DNA of 64,000 bases from Mycobacterium kyogaense (GTDB lineage Bacteria; Actinomycetota; Actinomycetes; Mycobacteriales; Mycobacteriaceae). Below are positions 1 through 8,343 of this stretch, one piece after another; positions within the stretch are counted from its first letter, which is position 1; each line of letters opens with the position of its first letter. The notes under the pieces are model-generated. The model was not told where the DNA came from and made no database searches. It saw only the letters and a list, made by a program, of their open reading frames with translations. A program made the translations under genes and the position numbers. The stretch lies in the NCBI RefSeq assembly GCF_003254575.1, contig NZ_QJUA01000019.1:1-64000 (forward strand), in the 5' to 3' direction.

Positions 1-1225
1 CCACCCAGGGCCGGAACACGCTGATCCGGTCAGCGACGCCTGTCGGGAAGCCGATGTGGATGAAGCCCCAGCCCAACCACCCCCCTACCCCGGCCAGCTT
101 CACAGGCCCCGCTTGCAGCAGTGCGTTGCCACGGCTGATGTAGGCCGCCGAGCCCAGGTCGCGATAGCGATAGTTCTTGCGGCGCTTGCTATCCAAGTCA
201 CGACGGATGCACGCGGCCGCGTGCAACCCGCCTTGCATGGCGTTCTCCGCGACCCCGGGTAGTCCGTCGCGACCCGCCAGGTCACCGATGACGAAGACCT
301 CTCGATGCCCAGGCACGGACAGGTCGGGGTCGACGGTGATGCGGCCGGATCGATCCGTCTGGGCGCCGAGCACCTCGGCGGCATGGCGAGCGAAGGGCAC
401 CGCTTCCACCCCGGCGGTCCACAACACCGTCCGGGTCGCGTAATCCTGTTTGTCCCCGGCGCCTTTGGGGCTCACCGTGATGCCGTCACGCCGGACATCG
501 GTGACGTGCACGCCGAAATGTAGTTCGACCCCGAGATTCACCAGCGTCTCCTGCGCGCGGCCGGCCAGAGCCGGGGCGAAGCTCTTCAACACCCGATCGC
601 CGCCGTCGAACAGCAGCACCCGCGCCTCGCGAGGTTGGATACTGTGGAATTCGTTGGCCAGCGCCCGAGTCGCCAGTTCTCTGATCTGACCGGCCAATTC
701 GACACCGGTCGGGCCACCACCGGCGACGGCGAACGTCAGCCACTGGTCACGGTCAGGACCCGGCGGCAGGGTCTCGGCGATCTCGAATGCGGCGAACACC
801 CGCCGGCGGATGCTCAAGGCGTCGTCGAGCGTTTTCATGCCCGGCGCCCACGCGGCGAATTCCTCGTGCCCGAAGTAGGACTGACGCATCCCGGCCGCAA
901 CCACCAGGTAGTCGTAGTCGACGTCGAAGGTGGTGTCGTCGGGCCGTCGCGCGGTCACTCGCCGGGCGGTGGGATCCAGGCGAATGGCCTCACCGAGCAG
1001 GGTCTGGACGTTCGGATGGTGCTCGAGTTCCTCGCGCAGGGATCGGCTGATCTGGCCGATGCTGAGTGTGCCGGTGGCGCACTGGTAGAGCAGGGGCTGG
1101 AAGACGTGGCATGCCGCTCGATCGAGCAGGGTCACGTCGACGTCGACTCCGCGGAACCGCCGGGCACAGAACAGGCCGCCGAATCCTCCGCCGATGATCA
1201 CGACCCTCGGACGCTCATTACCCAT
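1..1225 (-). CDS. Type II NADH dehydrogenase (NDH-II family), 3' end cut off by the window edge
   Basis: About 408 residues are visible from an ATG at 1225, and the frame stays open to base 1. The product should be a single-subunit flavoprotein at the inner face of the membrane that moves electrons from NADH to menaquinone without pumping protons. An FAD Rossmann motif GGGFGG lies at residues 12-17, a second NAD-binding motif AGGGPTG near 168-174, and the ATG-type FAD contact VFVIGD near residue 310. The visible C-terminus (GWGFIHIGFPTGVADRIS) fits the amphipathic membrane-binding end of NDH-II. It is divergent from the GGDEF gene at 1310. The family is clear, but it could be another FAD-dependent pyridine nucleotide oxidoreductase of the same fold. 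Confidence 0.88.
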   Translation of the reverse strand, partial: MGNERPRVVIIGGGFGGLFCARRFRGVDVDVTLLDRAACHVFQPLLYQCATGTLSIGQISRSLREELEHHPNVQTLLGEAIRLDPTARRVTARRPDDTTFDVDYDYLVVAAGMRQSYFGHEEFAAWAPGMKTLDDALSIRRRVFAAFEIAETLPPGPDRDQWLTFAVAGGGPTGVELAGQIRELATRALANEFHSIQPREARVLLFDGGDRVLKSFAPALAGRAQETLVNLGVELHFGVHVTDVRRDGITVSPKGAGDKQDYATRTVLWTAGVEAVPFARHAAEVLGAQTDRSGRITVDPDLSVPGHREVFVIGDLAGRDGLPGVAENAMQGGLHAAACIRRDLDSKRRKNYRYRDLGSAAYISRGNALLQAGPVKLAGVGGWLGWGFIHIGFPTGVADRISVFRPWV

Positions 1226-1309
1226 GGCACCGTCGATACCCGTTTCTCATCGAAAGCACCCGCCGACACGCTAGCCTCGATTAGAGGGATCGGGCCGGCG
1301 GGGGCGGAT

Positions 1310-2923
1310 ATGTCAGGAGACGACACCGACGCCGCGGGGGCGTCGGTGGAGAGCGTTGCGGCCGTTGAGCAGCGCTTCCGGGAATTGTTCGATCTGTCCA
1401 GTGACGGGATCTGTGTCCATCAGGACGGCGCCATCGTGTTCGCGAACGCCACGGCGGTGCGGTGGATGGGGGTGCCGGGCAGCGAGGATCTGATCGGTCG
1501 GCGAGTGGCGGATTTCATTCCGGCCGACATCCTGGGCAAGGTGGAGAGCCGACTGAGCGGCCTGCACCACGACGGCGACAACGCTCCGCCGACCGAGGTG
1601 TCGATGAGTCGATCCCGGGGTGCCATGCGCGACGTCGAAGCGACCTCGACCCGCATCCACTGGCACGGCCGGCCCGCCGTCGTCACCTATTTCCGAGATT
1701 TGACCAAGAGCCGGGCGGCGGATCTCCTGCGCTATCAGGCGGCCCTTCTCGACCATGTCAGCGACGGTGTCGTCGGGCTGTCACCCGAAGGCGCGGTCAG
1801 CACGTGGAACGCTGCCGCCGAGAAGATCTACGGCCGCACGGCCCAGGAGGTGCGCGGCCGACCCGTGCACGAGGCGGTGGGTGCGGACGTCGACGCCGAC
1901 CGGCTGATCGACACACTCGGGGTACTGCACGCGACGCACGTCGCTGCCGACGGCTCGCCCCGCTCCATCCGACTCACGGCGGCACGGACGGCTTCGGGGT
2001 ACGTGCTGATCTGCGCCGACATGACCGCTCTTCGCCGCGCCGAACGGCACTTCGAGGCCGTGGTGACCGCGCTGGACGCAGGGGTGGTCGTGTTCCATCC
2101 TGACGGTTCGACGATGTCGGCGAACCCGGCCGCGCAGCGCATCCTGGCCACCGTCCGACCTGTCGATGCGCCGTTCGCCTCGAACATTCCGCTGGTCGAC
2201 GCCGACGGACGCGCGTTGCCGGTGACTGAGCAACCGATCTGGCAGGTGGCGCATTCCGGCGACCCGCAGGTCGACCGCGTGGTGGGCGTCGACTGTGAGG
2301 ACGGCAGCCGGGTGTGGCTGTCGATGAGCACACGGATGCTCAGTCCCGACGATCCGTTGCGGTCGCCGGTCGTGGCGACGTTCGTCGACATCACCGCGCA
2401 GAAGATGGCCCACGAACGCGCCGAGCACGAAGCCGCTCACGACGTACTGACGGGATTGCTGAATCGCTCGGGGGCCTTCGCGCGCATTGCGGCATCGCTG
2501 CGTCCGGATGCGGTTCAGCGGCTCAGCGCGGTGCTGTTCATCGATCTCGACGACCTGAAGTCGGTCAACGATTCGTTCGGCCATGACGCCGGCGACGCGG
2601 TACTCGTCACCGCCTCCGCGCGGATGAAGGACGCGCTGCGGGAATCCGATCTCATCGCCCGGCTGGCCGGTGACGAGTTCGTGGTGCTGCTGATGCAAGG
2701 CATCGAACAGGCGGACCTGGATCGTTTGATCGACCGATTGCACTGCGCCGCAACCGATCCCATCTGGTACCACGATTTCGAGATCACCGTCACGGCCAGC
2801 ATCGGGGTGACGTTGGTGGGCTTGAACGACATGCGGGACGCCCTCGAGCTGCTGCGCGCCGCCGACGAGGCGATGTACAACGCGAAGGCGTCCGGCCGGG
2901 GCCGTACGCGCTACGCAGTCTGA
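1310..2923 (+). CDS. Diguanylate cyclase with three PAS domains and an AGDEF active site
   Basis: This 537-residue protein is cytoplasmic, with no membrane segments. Three PAS-like sensor domains lie at about 20-140, 145-265 and 270-385, followed by a GGDEF domain to the end. The active-site loop reads AGDEF (453-457) rather than GGDEF. Some AGDEF enzymes are active, so c-di-GMP synthesis remains likely. An inhibitory-site motif RESD (444-447) sits five residues before it, the usual spacing for product feedback. There is no EAL domain. The frame is open back to 635, but that part is antisense to the NADH dehydrogenase, so I start at the ATG at 1310 where PAS homology begins shortly after. The 3' end overlaps the convergent acyltransferase by 13 bp. 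Confidence 0.88.
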   Translation: MSGDDTDAAGASVESVAAVEQRFRELFDLSSDGICVHQDGAIVFANATAVRWMGVPGSEDLIGRRVADFIPADILGKVESRLSGLHHDGDNAPPTEVSMSRSRGAMRDVEATSTRIHWHGRPAVVTYFRDLTKSRAADLLRYQAALLDHVSDGVVGLSPEGAVSTWNAAAEKIYGRTAQEVRGRPVHEAVGADVDADRLIDTLGVLHATHVAADGSPRSIRLTAARTASGYVLICADMTALRRAERHFEAVVTALDAGVVVFHPDGSTMSANPAAQRILATVRPVDAPFASNIPLVDADGRALPVTEQPIWQVAHSGDPQVDRVVGVDCEDGSRVWLSMSTRMLSPDDPLRSPVVATFVDITAQKMAHERAEHEAAHDVLTGLLNRSGAFARIAASLRPDAVQRLSAVLFIDLDDLKSVNDSFGHDAGDAVLVTASARMKDALRESDLIARLAGDEFVVLLMQGIEQADLDRLIDRLHCAATDPIWYHDFEITVTASIGVTLVGLNDMRDALELLRAADEAMYNAKASGRGRTRYAV

Positions 2924-3771
2924 GCCGGCGGCTGGACCGCGCGCCGCCAGGCAAGGGGGTTGAGCCCGCGAAACGGGTCCTCGTCGCGAAGCGACTGCAG
3001 GTCATCGAGGATCGTGTGCAGCGCTATTTCGGTGGTTTCTTTGACGGCCGGCTCCCACGCCTCCGTCGTGGTGTCACTGGGCCGCGCGGTTGCGATCGGT
3101 GCGCCGAATCGCAGATACATCCGTTGGGGCCGAGGCGCCATCGTCGGCCCCATGCCGCGAACGAGAGGAATCCCGACGCCGCGCACGCCGTGCAGCCGCT
3201 CGCCGATCCCCCGGGTCAACCGCTCCCACGCGCCGTCGCGCTCGGTCAAGACGTGGAACACGTCGTCACCGCCCACCAGCCCGACAGGCACGATCGGATA
3301 GTCGTGGGAGATCGCAAGCCGAGCGAAACCGCTACGGCCCTGCCACAGAAGGCGATACCCCTCACCCTTGAACTTGAGCATGTCGCGTCCTCCGCCGGGA
3401 AACACGAGCACGGTCTCGCCCTGTCGCATCAGATCCGCCGCGTTGGCGGGGTCGCCGACCACGGCACCGGCAGCTTCGGCGATCTCACGACCGAGGCCAC
3501 TCATGTCGGCGAGCTGCCGCGTAGCCAGTCCCCGAACCCGCACACCCAGTTCCGCGTGAACGAAATACGGAATCATCACGATCTCCGGCCATCCCGCCGT
3601 CGTGTGGTTCCCGACCAGCAAGAAACGACCGTCGCGCGGCAAGTGCTCGAGACCGTCGACGTAGATGCGAGACCGCGCCACCACAGGCTCGATCCGGTCC
3701 GCGACCGAGAAGATCGCCGACTCCAAGGCAGCTACTCGGTTCGCCCGGTCGACAAGGGAGAGGAGATTCAT
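2911..3771 (-). CDS. Lysophospholipid acyltransferase family protein (PlsC/DGAT2-like)
   Basis: The protein has 286 residues. It carries the acyltransferase block GNHTTAGWPE near residues 53-62 and a second block FPGGGRDMLKFKGEGY near 123-138, as in enzymes that transfer acyl groups from acyl-CoA to lysophospholipid or diacylglycerol. The classical HX4D aspartate is not at its expected place after the histidine; a Trp is there and a PE pair follows. This points to the DGAT2/MGAT-like branch rather than classical PlsC. The start is an ATG at 3771 placed 6 nt after a TACGCT box, so the mRNA is probably leaderless. It is divergent from a TetR gene across a perfect palindrome, which suggests control by that TetR. 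Substrate is unknown. Confidence 0.8.
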   Translation of the reverse strand: MNLLSLVDRANRVAALESAIFSVADRIEPVVARSRIYVDGLEHLPRDGRFLLVGNHTTAGWPEIVMIPYFVHAELGVRVRGLATRQLADMSGLGREIAEAAGAVVGDPANAADLMRQGETVLVFPGGGRDMLKFKGEGYRLLWQGRSGFARLAISHDYPIVPVGLVGGDDVFHVLTERDGAWERLTRGIGERLHGVRGVGIPLVRGMGPTMAPRPQRMYLRFGAPIATARPSDTTTEAWEPAVKETTEIALHTILDDLQSLRDEDPFRGLNPLAWRRAVQPPAQTA

Positions 3772-3789
3772 GAGGCCAGCGTAACCGAC

Positions 3790-3820
3790 AAACTGACCAA
3801 AGTACCGATTTGGTCAGTTT
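3790..3820. promoter_or_regulatory. Perfect 12-bp inverted repeat, probable TetR operator between divergent genes
   Basis: The arms AAACTGACCAAA (3790-3801) and TTTGGTCAGTTT (3809-3820) are exact reverse complements around a 7-bp spacer. Candidate -10 boxes flank it: TACGCT on the minus strand (3778-3783), 6 nt before the acyltransferase ATG, and TATAGT on the plus strand (3845-3850), 6 nt before the TetR GTG. The palindrome covers the -35 region of both, so a bound dimer would shut both genes. Confidence 0.85.
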
Positions 3821-3856
3821 CTTCATTCATGCCCCGGTCGCCGATATAGTCGGCGG

Positions 3857-4600
3857 GTGAGTTCCGTGTCGGCTGCCCTACCCGAGCAGCAGTCAGCCAA
3901 AGCCGCGCGCTTGTTGACCGCAGCCGGAGAGCTGCTCATGAAACGGGGAGCGCGCGGTTTCACGGTGGCCGACGTGGCCGCTCGCGCCCATGTCGGAAAG
4001 GGCACCGTCTACCTGTACTGGCCCACCAAGGAAGACCTTCTCCTCGGTCTGGTGGGCCGCGGATTCCTCGGCCTTCTCGACGATCTGATCACCCGCATCC
4101 GCACCGACCCTGATCTGGCACGCCCGTCCCGCTTCTGCCCGATGATGCTCGAGGCAGCCGCGAACCACCCTCTGATCGCCGCGATGCAACGCCAGGACGG
4201 CGACCTCCTGGGAATGTTGGCCGACCATCCTCGCTCCATCGCACTGCACCAGACCCTCGGGCCGAGTGCGGTCATCGGTGCGGTCCTGCCGGTGTGGCGG
4301 CGCCACGGATTGGCCCGCACCGACTGGGACCTCGCCGATCAGGCCTTTGCTTTGCACGGCCTGATCACCGGCATCGCGCTGTCGCTGGTCTCCGGAGCAG
4401 CCGATCCCCGACCGACGGCCGACCCACTGCAGGTGCTGAGCACAGCTGTCACCGCGCTGCTAGGAACGGAAAGTGCCGGAGATGACGACTTGATTACGGC
4501 CGCAACAGAATTGGCCGGATTTCTGAGTGAGCGCAGCAGCCAGGCGGCGAAGCTCGTCGACACCCGAGCCGATGCTCCGCACCCCGACTCTGGTGCGTGA
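3857..4600 (+). CDS. TetR family transcriptional regulator
   Basis: The protein has 247 residues. The N-terminal helix-turn-helix spans about residues 15-65, with the recognition region DVAARAHVGKGTVYLYWPTK, and a ligand-binding all-helical domain follows. The GTG start lies 6 nt after TATAGT (3845-3850), a leaderless arrangement. It most likely represses itself and the divergent acyltransferase through the palindrome at 3790-3820. The C-terminal tail after about residue 205 is long for the family. The stop overlaps the next gene (TGATG), so the S4-domain gene downstream may be co-translated. The ligand cannot be read from sequence; the lipid enzyme partner suggests an acyl compound, which is inference. 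Confidence 0.9.
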   Translation: MSSVSAALPEQQSAKAARLLTAAGELLMKRGARGFTVADVAARAHVGKGTVYLYWPTKEDLLLGLVGRGFLGLLDDLITRIRTDPDLARPSRFCPMMLEAAANHPLIAAMQRQDGDLLGMLADHPRSIALHQTLGPSAVIGAVLPVWRRHGLARTDWDLADQAFALHGLITGIALSLVSGAADPRPTADPLQVLSTAVTALLGTESAGDDDLITAATELAGFLSERSSQAAKLVDTRADAPHPDSGA

Positions 4601-4974
4601 TGGCCGGCATGGAAGCGACACGCGTGGATCGCTGGCTGTGGGCGGTGCGGCTGACCAAGACCCGCCCGGACGCCGCTGAAGCCTGCCGCGGCGGCCATGT
4701 GCGCGTCAACGACCGGCCCGCCAAGCCGTCGACGATGGTCGGTCCCGGCGACACGGTCCGCGCACTCGTCGGGGACCGTGTCCGAATCGTCGAAGTGGTC
4801 CGGGTCATCCAGAAGCGGGTCGGCGCCGCGGATGCCTCGACCTGCTACCTGGACCGCACCCCACCGCCACCGCCGGCCGTCGCGACACCAGTCGCCGTGC
4901 GGGACCGGGGTGCGGGCCGGCCGACGAAGCGGGACCGCCGACTGCTGGACAAGTGGCGGGCGCAGCAGAGGTGA
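4600..4974 (+). CDS. S4-domain RNA-binding protein, Hsp15-like
   Basis: The protein has 124 residues, with an S4 RNA-binding fold at about residues 7-70 (RVDRWLWAVRLTKTR, then GGHVRVNDRPAKPS) and a basic, Pro-rich C-terminal tail ending RRLLDKWRAQQR. The Hsp15 family binds rRNA and helps recycle stalled 50S subunits carrying nascent chains. The ATG at 4600 overlaps the TetR stop by one base; a second ATG at 4609 (MEATRVDRW) matches the usual family N-terminus and could be the true start. Neither has a strong Shine-Dalgarno, which fits coupling to the upstream TetR gene. Confidence 0.85.
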   Translation: MAGMEATRVDRWLWAVRLTKTRPDAAEACRGGHVRVNDRPAKPSTMVGPGDTVRALVGDRVRIVEVVRVIQKRVGAADASTCYLDRTPPPPPAVATPVAVRDRGAGRPTKRDRRLLDKWRAQQR

Positions 4975-4984
4975 GTGCGCGGCG

Positions 4985-5749
4985 ATGATCCGATTCGCTC
5001 AGCTTGCAACGCTTCTCGGGGTCATCGCCGTGCCTGCGCTGGGGTGGTTCACCCAGGGCTGGTCCGGCGCGACGACGTTGGTCGTCTACTGGTTCGAGAC
5101 GGCGCTGGGCTGCACGCTGATCGCGGTGCGCATCTCCCTTCATCAACGGTGGACGCCGCGCCGCGGGCACTTCCGTTACACCGCGCCCGAGAACGCCAAA
5201 ACGGGCGCCCGGGGGTCGACCTTCGGCAGCGGATTCATCATCACCACCTCGGTGTTCATCACGGCCCACGGTGTGTTCCTCGGCTTCATTCTGTTCATGC
5301 TGAACCGCACCGCTGCCGGTGACTTCGCGGAGGTGAACTGGCGGCAGGTGATGCAGGGCTGCCTGTGCGTCGCTTTCCTGCTCATCCTGGACCTGGCGAT
5401 CGATCTGGCGACACTGCGGCAGTGGACGTTCTGGCAGATCGAACAGACCGCGCAGCGCGGCCTCAGCCGCGTCGTGGTCGTCCATCTGACGCTGGTGTTC
5501 GGCATGGCCGGTGCCGCCTTCACCGGCGCCCCGTCGGCACTGTTCAGTGTGTTCGTGATCCTGAAGACCATGGCGTCGCTGAGTGCCGTACTGCCGCGGT
5601 ACCAGCCGGCCCGGCCGCCGGGGTGGCTCAGCAGGTTATTGAACAGGATTCCGAACGCGCACCCCGGCGAACGTTTCGAGGACTTCTGGGCGAAGGACCG
5701 GGCAGACGAATGCGCTCGCCGCGAACGGAACGAACAGCTCTGGCCGTGA
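4985..5749 (+). CDS. DUF6498-like integral membrane protein
   Basis: The protein has 254 residues and about five to six hydrophobic segments: near residues 5-25, 30-48, 85-110, 125-145, 158-180 and 182-200. The N-terminal part contains a YWFETALG motif and a loop rich in basic residues, as in DUF6498 membrane proteins. The C-terminal 50 residues are hydrophilic and end in a charged helix. It starts with ATG at 4985, 10 bp after the S4 gene, with a weak GAGGTGAG element upstream. No enzymatic motif is visible and the function is unknown. It may share a transcript with the TetR and S4 genes. Confidence 0.75.
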   Translation: MIRFAQLATLLGVIAVPALGWFTQGWSGATTLVVYWFETALGCTLIAVRISLHQRWTPRRGHFRYTAPENAKTGARGSTFGSGFIITTSVFITAHGVFLGFILFMLNRTAAGDFAEVNWRQVMQGCLCVAFLLILDLAIDLATLRQWTFWQIEQTAQRGLSRVVVVHLTLVFGMAGAAFTGAPSALFSVFVILKTMASLSAVLPRYQPARPPGWLSRLLNRIPNAHPGERFEDFWAKDRADECARRERNEQLWP

Positions 5750-5914
5750 ACCGGTTTCGCCTTCTCATCTCGGACAGTTCCGGTTAACCCCCACTGCAGA
5801 GTTACCGACAGCCGCCATGTGAGTTTGTGGGTGACGCCATTGCCGTACACGATCGTCCGGAAACAGGATCGATCATGCCCACTTCCACACGCGGCGCGGC
5901 GCGCCCTCAGCAGC

Positions 5915-5920
5915 TAGGGT
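5915..5920 (+). promoter_or_regulatory. -10 box TAGGGT for leaderless peroxidase operon
   Basis: TAGGGT fits the mycobacterial TANNNT -10 element and lies 7 nt before the GTG at 5928. Transcription would start at or next to the start codon. This decides 5928 over the in-frame GTG at 5919, which overlaps the box. Confidence 0.6.
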
Positions 5921-5927
5921 GCCGAAG

Positions 5928-7001
5928 GTGAGGGGGGAATTCTGGCGCGCCCAGGTCGATCGTCGGTCGGTACTGGCTGGTCTCGCCGGTGTCGGGGCGT
6001 TCCTCGCCGTCGACCTCGGCGCGGTCGCGTATGCCAACGACTGGATTCGGCCGGCGGCGAGATTCACCCGCCAGACCGTCATCGACGGTCTGCGTGGTGT
6101 GTACGGGACACACCTGGGATTCCGCAAGGATCACGCGAAAGGCGTTGCAGTCACCGGATACTTCGACAGCATCGGGAACGCGGCCACCCTGTCCGAAGCT
6201 GTGGTGTTCCGGGCCGGCCGCACCCCGGTCGTCGGGCGCTTCTCACTGGCCGGCGGTGACCCCTTCGTCGCCGACACCCCTGGCGCTGCCCGCGGATTGG
6301 GCTTGGCCTTCGATCTGCCCAGCCGCCAACAGTGGCGGACCGCCACGCTGAACCTGCCGGTCTTCCCGGACAACTCGGCGCAGGGATTCCTGGCCAGGGC
6401 AGAGGCCGGCAAGGTGGTGCCGGGCACGGGAAAGCCCGACCCTGACGCGATGGCCGCCTTCCTGCGCACCCACCCCGAGACCGCCGCGGCGATGACGGTC
6501 ATCAAAAGGCACCCGCCGACAACGGGTTTCGCCGACAGCACGTTCTCGGGCCTGAACACCTTCTACGCCGTCGACACCGCGGGGGTCCGCACACCGGTGC
6601 GCTGGTCGTTCGTCCCACTGCAGGCCGCACTTCCCCCCGACAAGGGGCGCGACGGATTGTTCGACGCCCTGGTGCGTCAGATCCGCACCACACCGCTGCA
6701 GTGGCGGCTCGAGCTCGTCGTGGCCGAAGAGTCAGACCCGCACGACGACGCGACGCTGCCGTGGCCGGCGGATCGGCGCCGGGTCGACGCAGGCACTCTC
6801 ACATTGACCACGGCCCTGACCGAATCGCCCGGCAACGCGCGAGACGTCAACTTCGACCCACTGGTGCTGCCGGACGGCATCGAACCGTCCGCCGACCCTC
6901 TCCTGAGCGCCCGGTCGTCGGTGTACGCGGCGTCCTACCGGCTACGCACCGGGGAACCGACGTCGCCGTCGGCCGTCCAGGTCGACGAGGTGCCCGCGTG
7001 A
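5928..7001 (+). CDS. Catalase-family heme peroxidase, exported or membrane-tethered (SrpA-like)
   Basis: The protein has 357 residues, much shorter than a full catalase, as in the SrpA-type catalase-related peroxidases that usually reduce organic peroxides. An N-terminal twin-arginine-like signal (VDRRSVLAGLAGVGAFLAV, residues 10-28) suggests Tat export with folded heme. The distal His lies in RKDHAKGVAVTG near residue 72. The C-terminal SSVYAASYRLR region carries tyrosines in the place expected for the proximal heme ligand. The start is the GTG at 5928, 7 nt after TAGGGT. The 3' end overlaps the cytochrome b561 gene by 4 bp (GTGA), so the two are coupled and probably form one peroxide-reducing unit at the membrane. 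Confidence 0.85.
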   Translation: MRGEFWRAQVDRRSVLAGLAGVGAFLAVDLGAVAYANDWIRPAARFTRQTVIDGLRGVYGTHLGFRKDHAKGVAVTGYFDSIGNAATLSEAVVFRAGRTPVVGRFSLAGGDPFVADTPGAARGLGLAFDLPSRQQWRTATLNLPVFPDNSAQGFLARAEAGKVVPGTGKPDPDAMAAFLRTHPETAAAMTVIKRHPPTTGFADSTFSGLNTFYAVDTAGVRTPVRWSFVPLQAALPPDKGRDGLFDALVRQIRTTPLQWRLELVVAEESDPHDDATLPWPADRRRVDAGTLTLTTALTESPGNARDVNFDPLVLPDGIEPSADPLLSARSSVYAASYRLRTGEPTSPSAVQVDEVPA

Positions 7002-7564
7002 CGGCGCCGCAGCGCTTCGCAGTGCGGTCCCGAATCCTGCACTGGGTCACTGCGATCGGAGTGTTCTCAGCCCTGCTGATCGGGTTCGCGATGGTCAATT
7101 CGGTCGGCTCGTACGCCGCCCTGGTCGCCGTGCACATGAGCATCGGCGTCACGATCCTTGCCGTCACGGTGGTGCGCCTCGTCAACCGACGCATCGCCCA
7201 CCCCCCGGCGTGGCCGCCGACCGTAGGGCGTCTGGAAGGAAGGATCGTCACGCACTCGGAGCGGCTGATGTACGGCCTGCTGCTGACGCAACCTCTGGTC
7301 GGCTGGGCGATGGTCTCGGCGGCGGGTCGGCCGGCGATCGCCTTCGGTGTCCACCTGCCCGCGATCGCACCGTTCAACGCGAGCGTGTACTTCGTTCTGC
7401 GTCAGACACATTCGGTATTGGCCTACCTTTTGGTCGCCGTCATCGCCGCCCATGTCTGCGCCGTACTGCTCCACACCCTGACCTTGCGCGACCGCATGTT
7501 CTCACGCATGTGGTTCGGGAGATCGCAGCACGCACCTGCCACCACTTCGGAAGGACCATCATGA
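6998..7564 (+). CDS. Cytochrome b561 family membrane protein
   Basis: The protein has 188 residues and four transmembrane helices at about 12-30, 40-62, 90-110 and 132-160. His residues suited to b-type heme ligation sit in RILHWVTA, AVHMSIG, RQTHSVLA and AAHVCAVLLH. It starts at the GTG overlapping the peroxidase stop and ends overlapping the cutinase start (ATGA). The family moves electrons across or within the membrane from quinol to a periplasmic partner. The partner here is most likely the upstream heme peroxidase; that pairing is inferred from the gene order and overlaps. Confidence 0.85.
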   Translation: MTAPQRFAVRSRILHWVTAIGVFSALLIGFAMVNSVGSYAALVAVHMSIGVTILAVTVVRLVNRRIAHPPAWPPTVGRLEGRIVTHSERLMYGLLLTQPLVGWAMVSAAGRPAIAFGVHLPAIAPFNASVYFVLRQTHSVLAYLLVAVIAAHVCAVLLHTLTLRDRMFSRMWFGRSQHAPATTSEGPS

Positions 7565-8280
7565 CGATCAGCCCTACGCCCCGGCGGGCGCGCCGTTTCG
7601 TCTGCGCCGCCGCAGCCATCGTCGCCGCGGGTGTCGGCCCGCAGGCCGGGCTCGCGTCTGCCCAGCCGGCCCCGGCCTGCCCGAACGTCGAGGTGGTGTT
7701 CGCCCGCGGCACGCTGGAGGCACCCGGAATCGGTGACACCGGTCAGGCACTGGTCAACTCGCTCGACTCGCGCCTGCGAACACCCGTCGCCACCTACGGG
7801 GTGAACTATCCAGCCTCGCTGGATTTCGCCACCGCCGTGAGCGGTGTCGCCGACGCCGCCAATCACATTCAGTCTGTGGCGCAGAGCTGTCCGCAGACAC
7901 AGATCGTGCTGGGTGGTTACTCACAAGGCGCGGCGGTCGCGGCCTACACGACGTTCGACCACGTGCCGCCGGGCTTCATCTTGCCGCCCAACATCAGCGG
8001 GCCCATGCCTGATTCGGTTGCGTCTCATGTCGCGGCGGTCGTGCTGTTCGGCACGCCGGACCCGTTCTTCCTGAACCTCGTCGATCGCACTGCACCGTCG
8101 TTGACGGTCGGGCCGCTCTACGCCGACAAGACGCTGCAACTCTGCGCCCCAGGTGATCCGGTGTGCCAACCGGGCGCATTCGATCGTGCCGCTCACAGCG
8201 CCTACAAGAGCAACGGGATGGCCGATCAAGCGGCGGCCTTCGTCGTCGATCATCTCGACGGCGGCGCTGACGCGCAGTGA
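7561..8280 (+). CDS. Secreted cutinase family serine esterase
   Basis: The protein has 239 residues. A signal peptide of about 35 residues ends near ASAQPAPA. The mature domain starts CPNVEVVFARGTLEAPGIG and has the nucleophile elbow GGYSQGAAV near residues 119-127. The later catalytic Asp and His fit in CAPGDPVC and RAAHSAY. Cysteine pairs typical of cutinases are present. Mycobacterial cutinase-like proteins act outside the membrane on lipid esters, with phospholipase, thioesterase or lipase activity depending on the member. The ATG overlaps the cytochrome stop (ATGA), so it is translated with the redox genes, which is an unusual partnership. A strong hairpin follows. Confidence 0.92.
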   Translation: MTISPTPRRARRFVCAAAAIVAAGVGPQAGLASAQPAPACPNVEVVFARGTLEAPGIGDTGQALVNSLDSRLRTPVATYGVNYPASLDFATAVSGVADAANHIQSVAQSCPQTQIVLGGYSQGAAVAAYTTFDHVPPGFILPPNISGPMPDSVASHVAAVVLFGTPDPFFLNLVDRTAPSLTVGPLYADKTLQLCAPGDPVCQPGAFDRAAHSAYKSNGMADQAAAFVVDHLDGGADAQ

Positions 8281-8293
8281 CTCGGCTCTGACA

Positions 8294-8332
8294 ACACGAA
8301 GGGCGCCCGCACAATGCGGGCGCCCTTCGTGT
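8294..8332. terminator. Perfect 18-bp stem hairpin between convergent genes
   Basis: The arms at 8294-8311 and 8315-8332 are exact reverse complements with a 3-nt loop (CAA) and a core of GGGCGCCCGCA. No T-run follows on either side, as is common in mycobacteria. It lies 14 bp after the cutinase stop and 12 bp before the end of the opposing small gene, so it probably terminates both transcripts. Confidence 0.85.
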
Positions 8333-8343
8333 GAGTTCGTCGA

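Noticed and set aside
635..1309. Upstream extension of the PAS-GGDEF frame
   Set aside because: It runs antisense through the NADH dehydrogenase and has no domain; PAS homology starts after the ATG at 1310.
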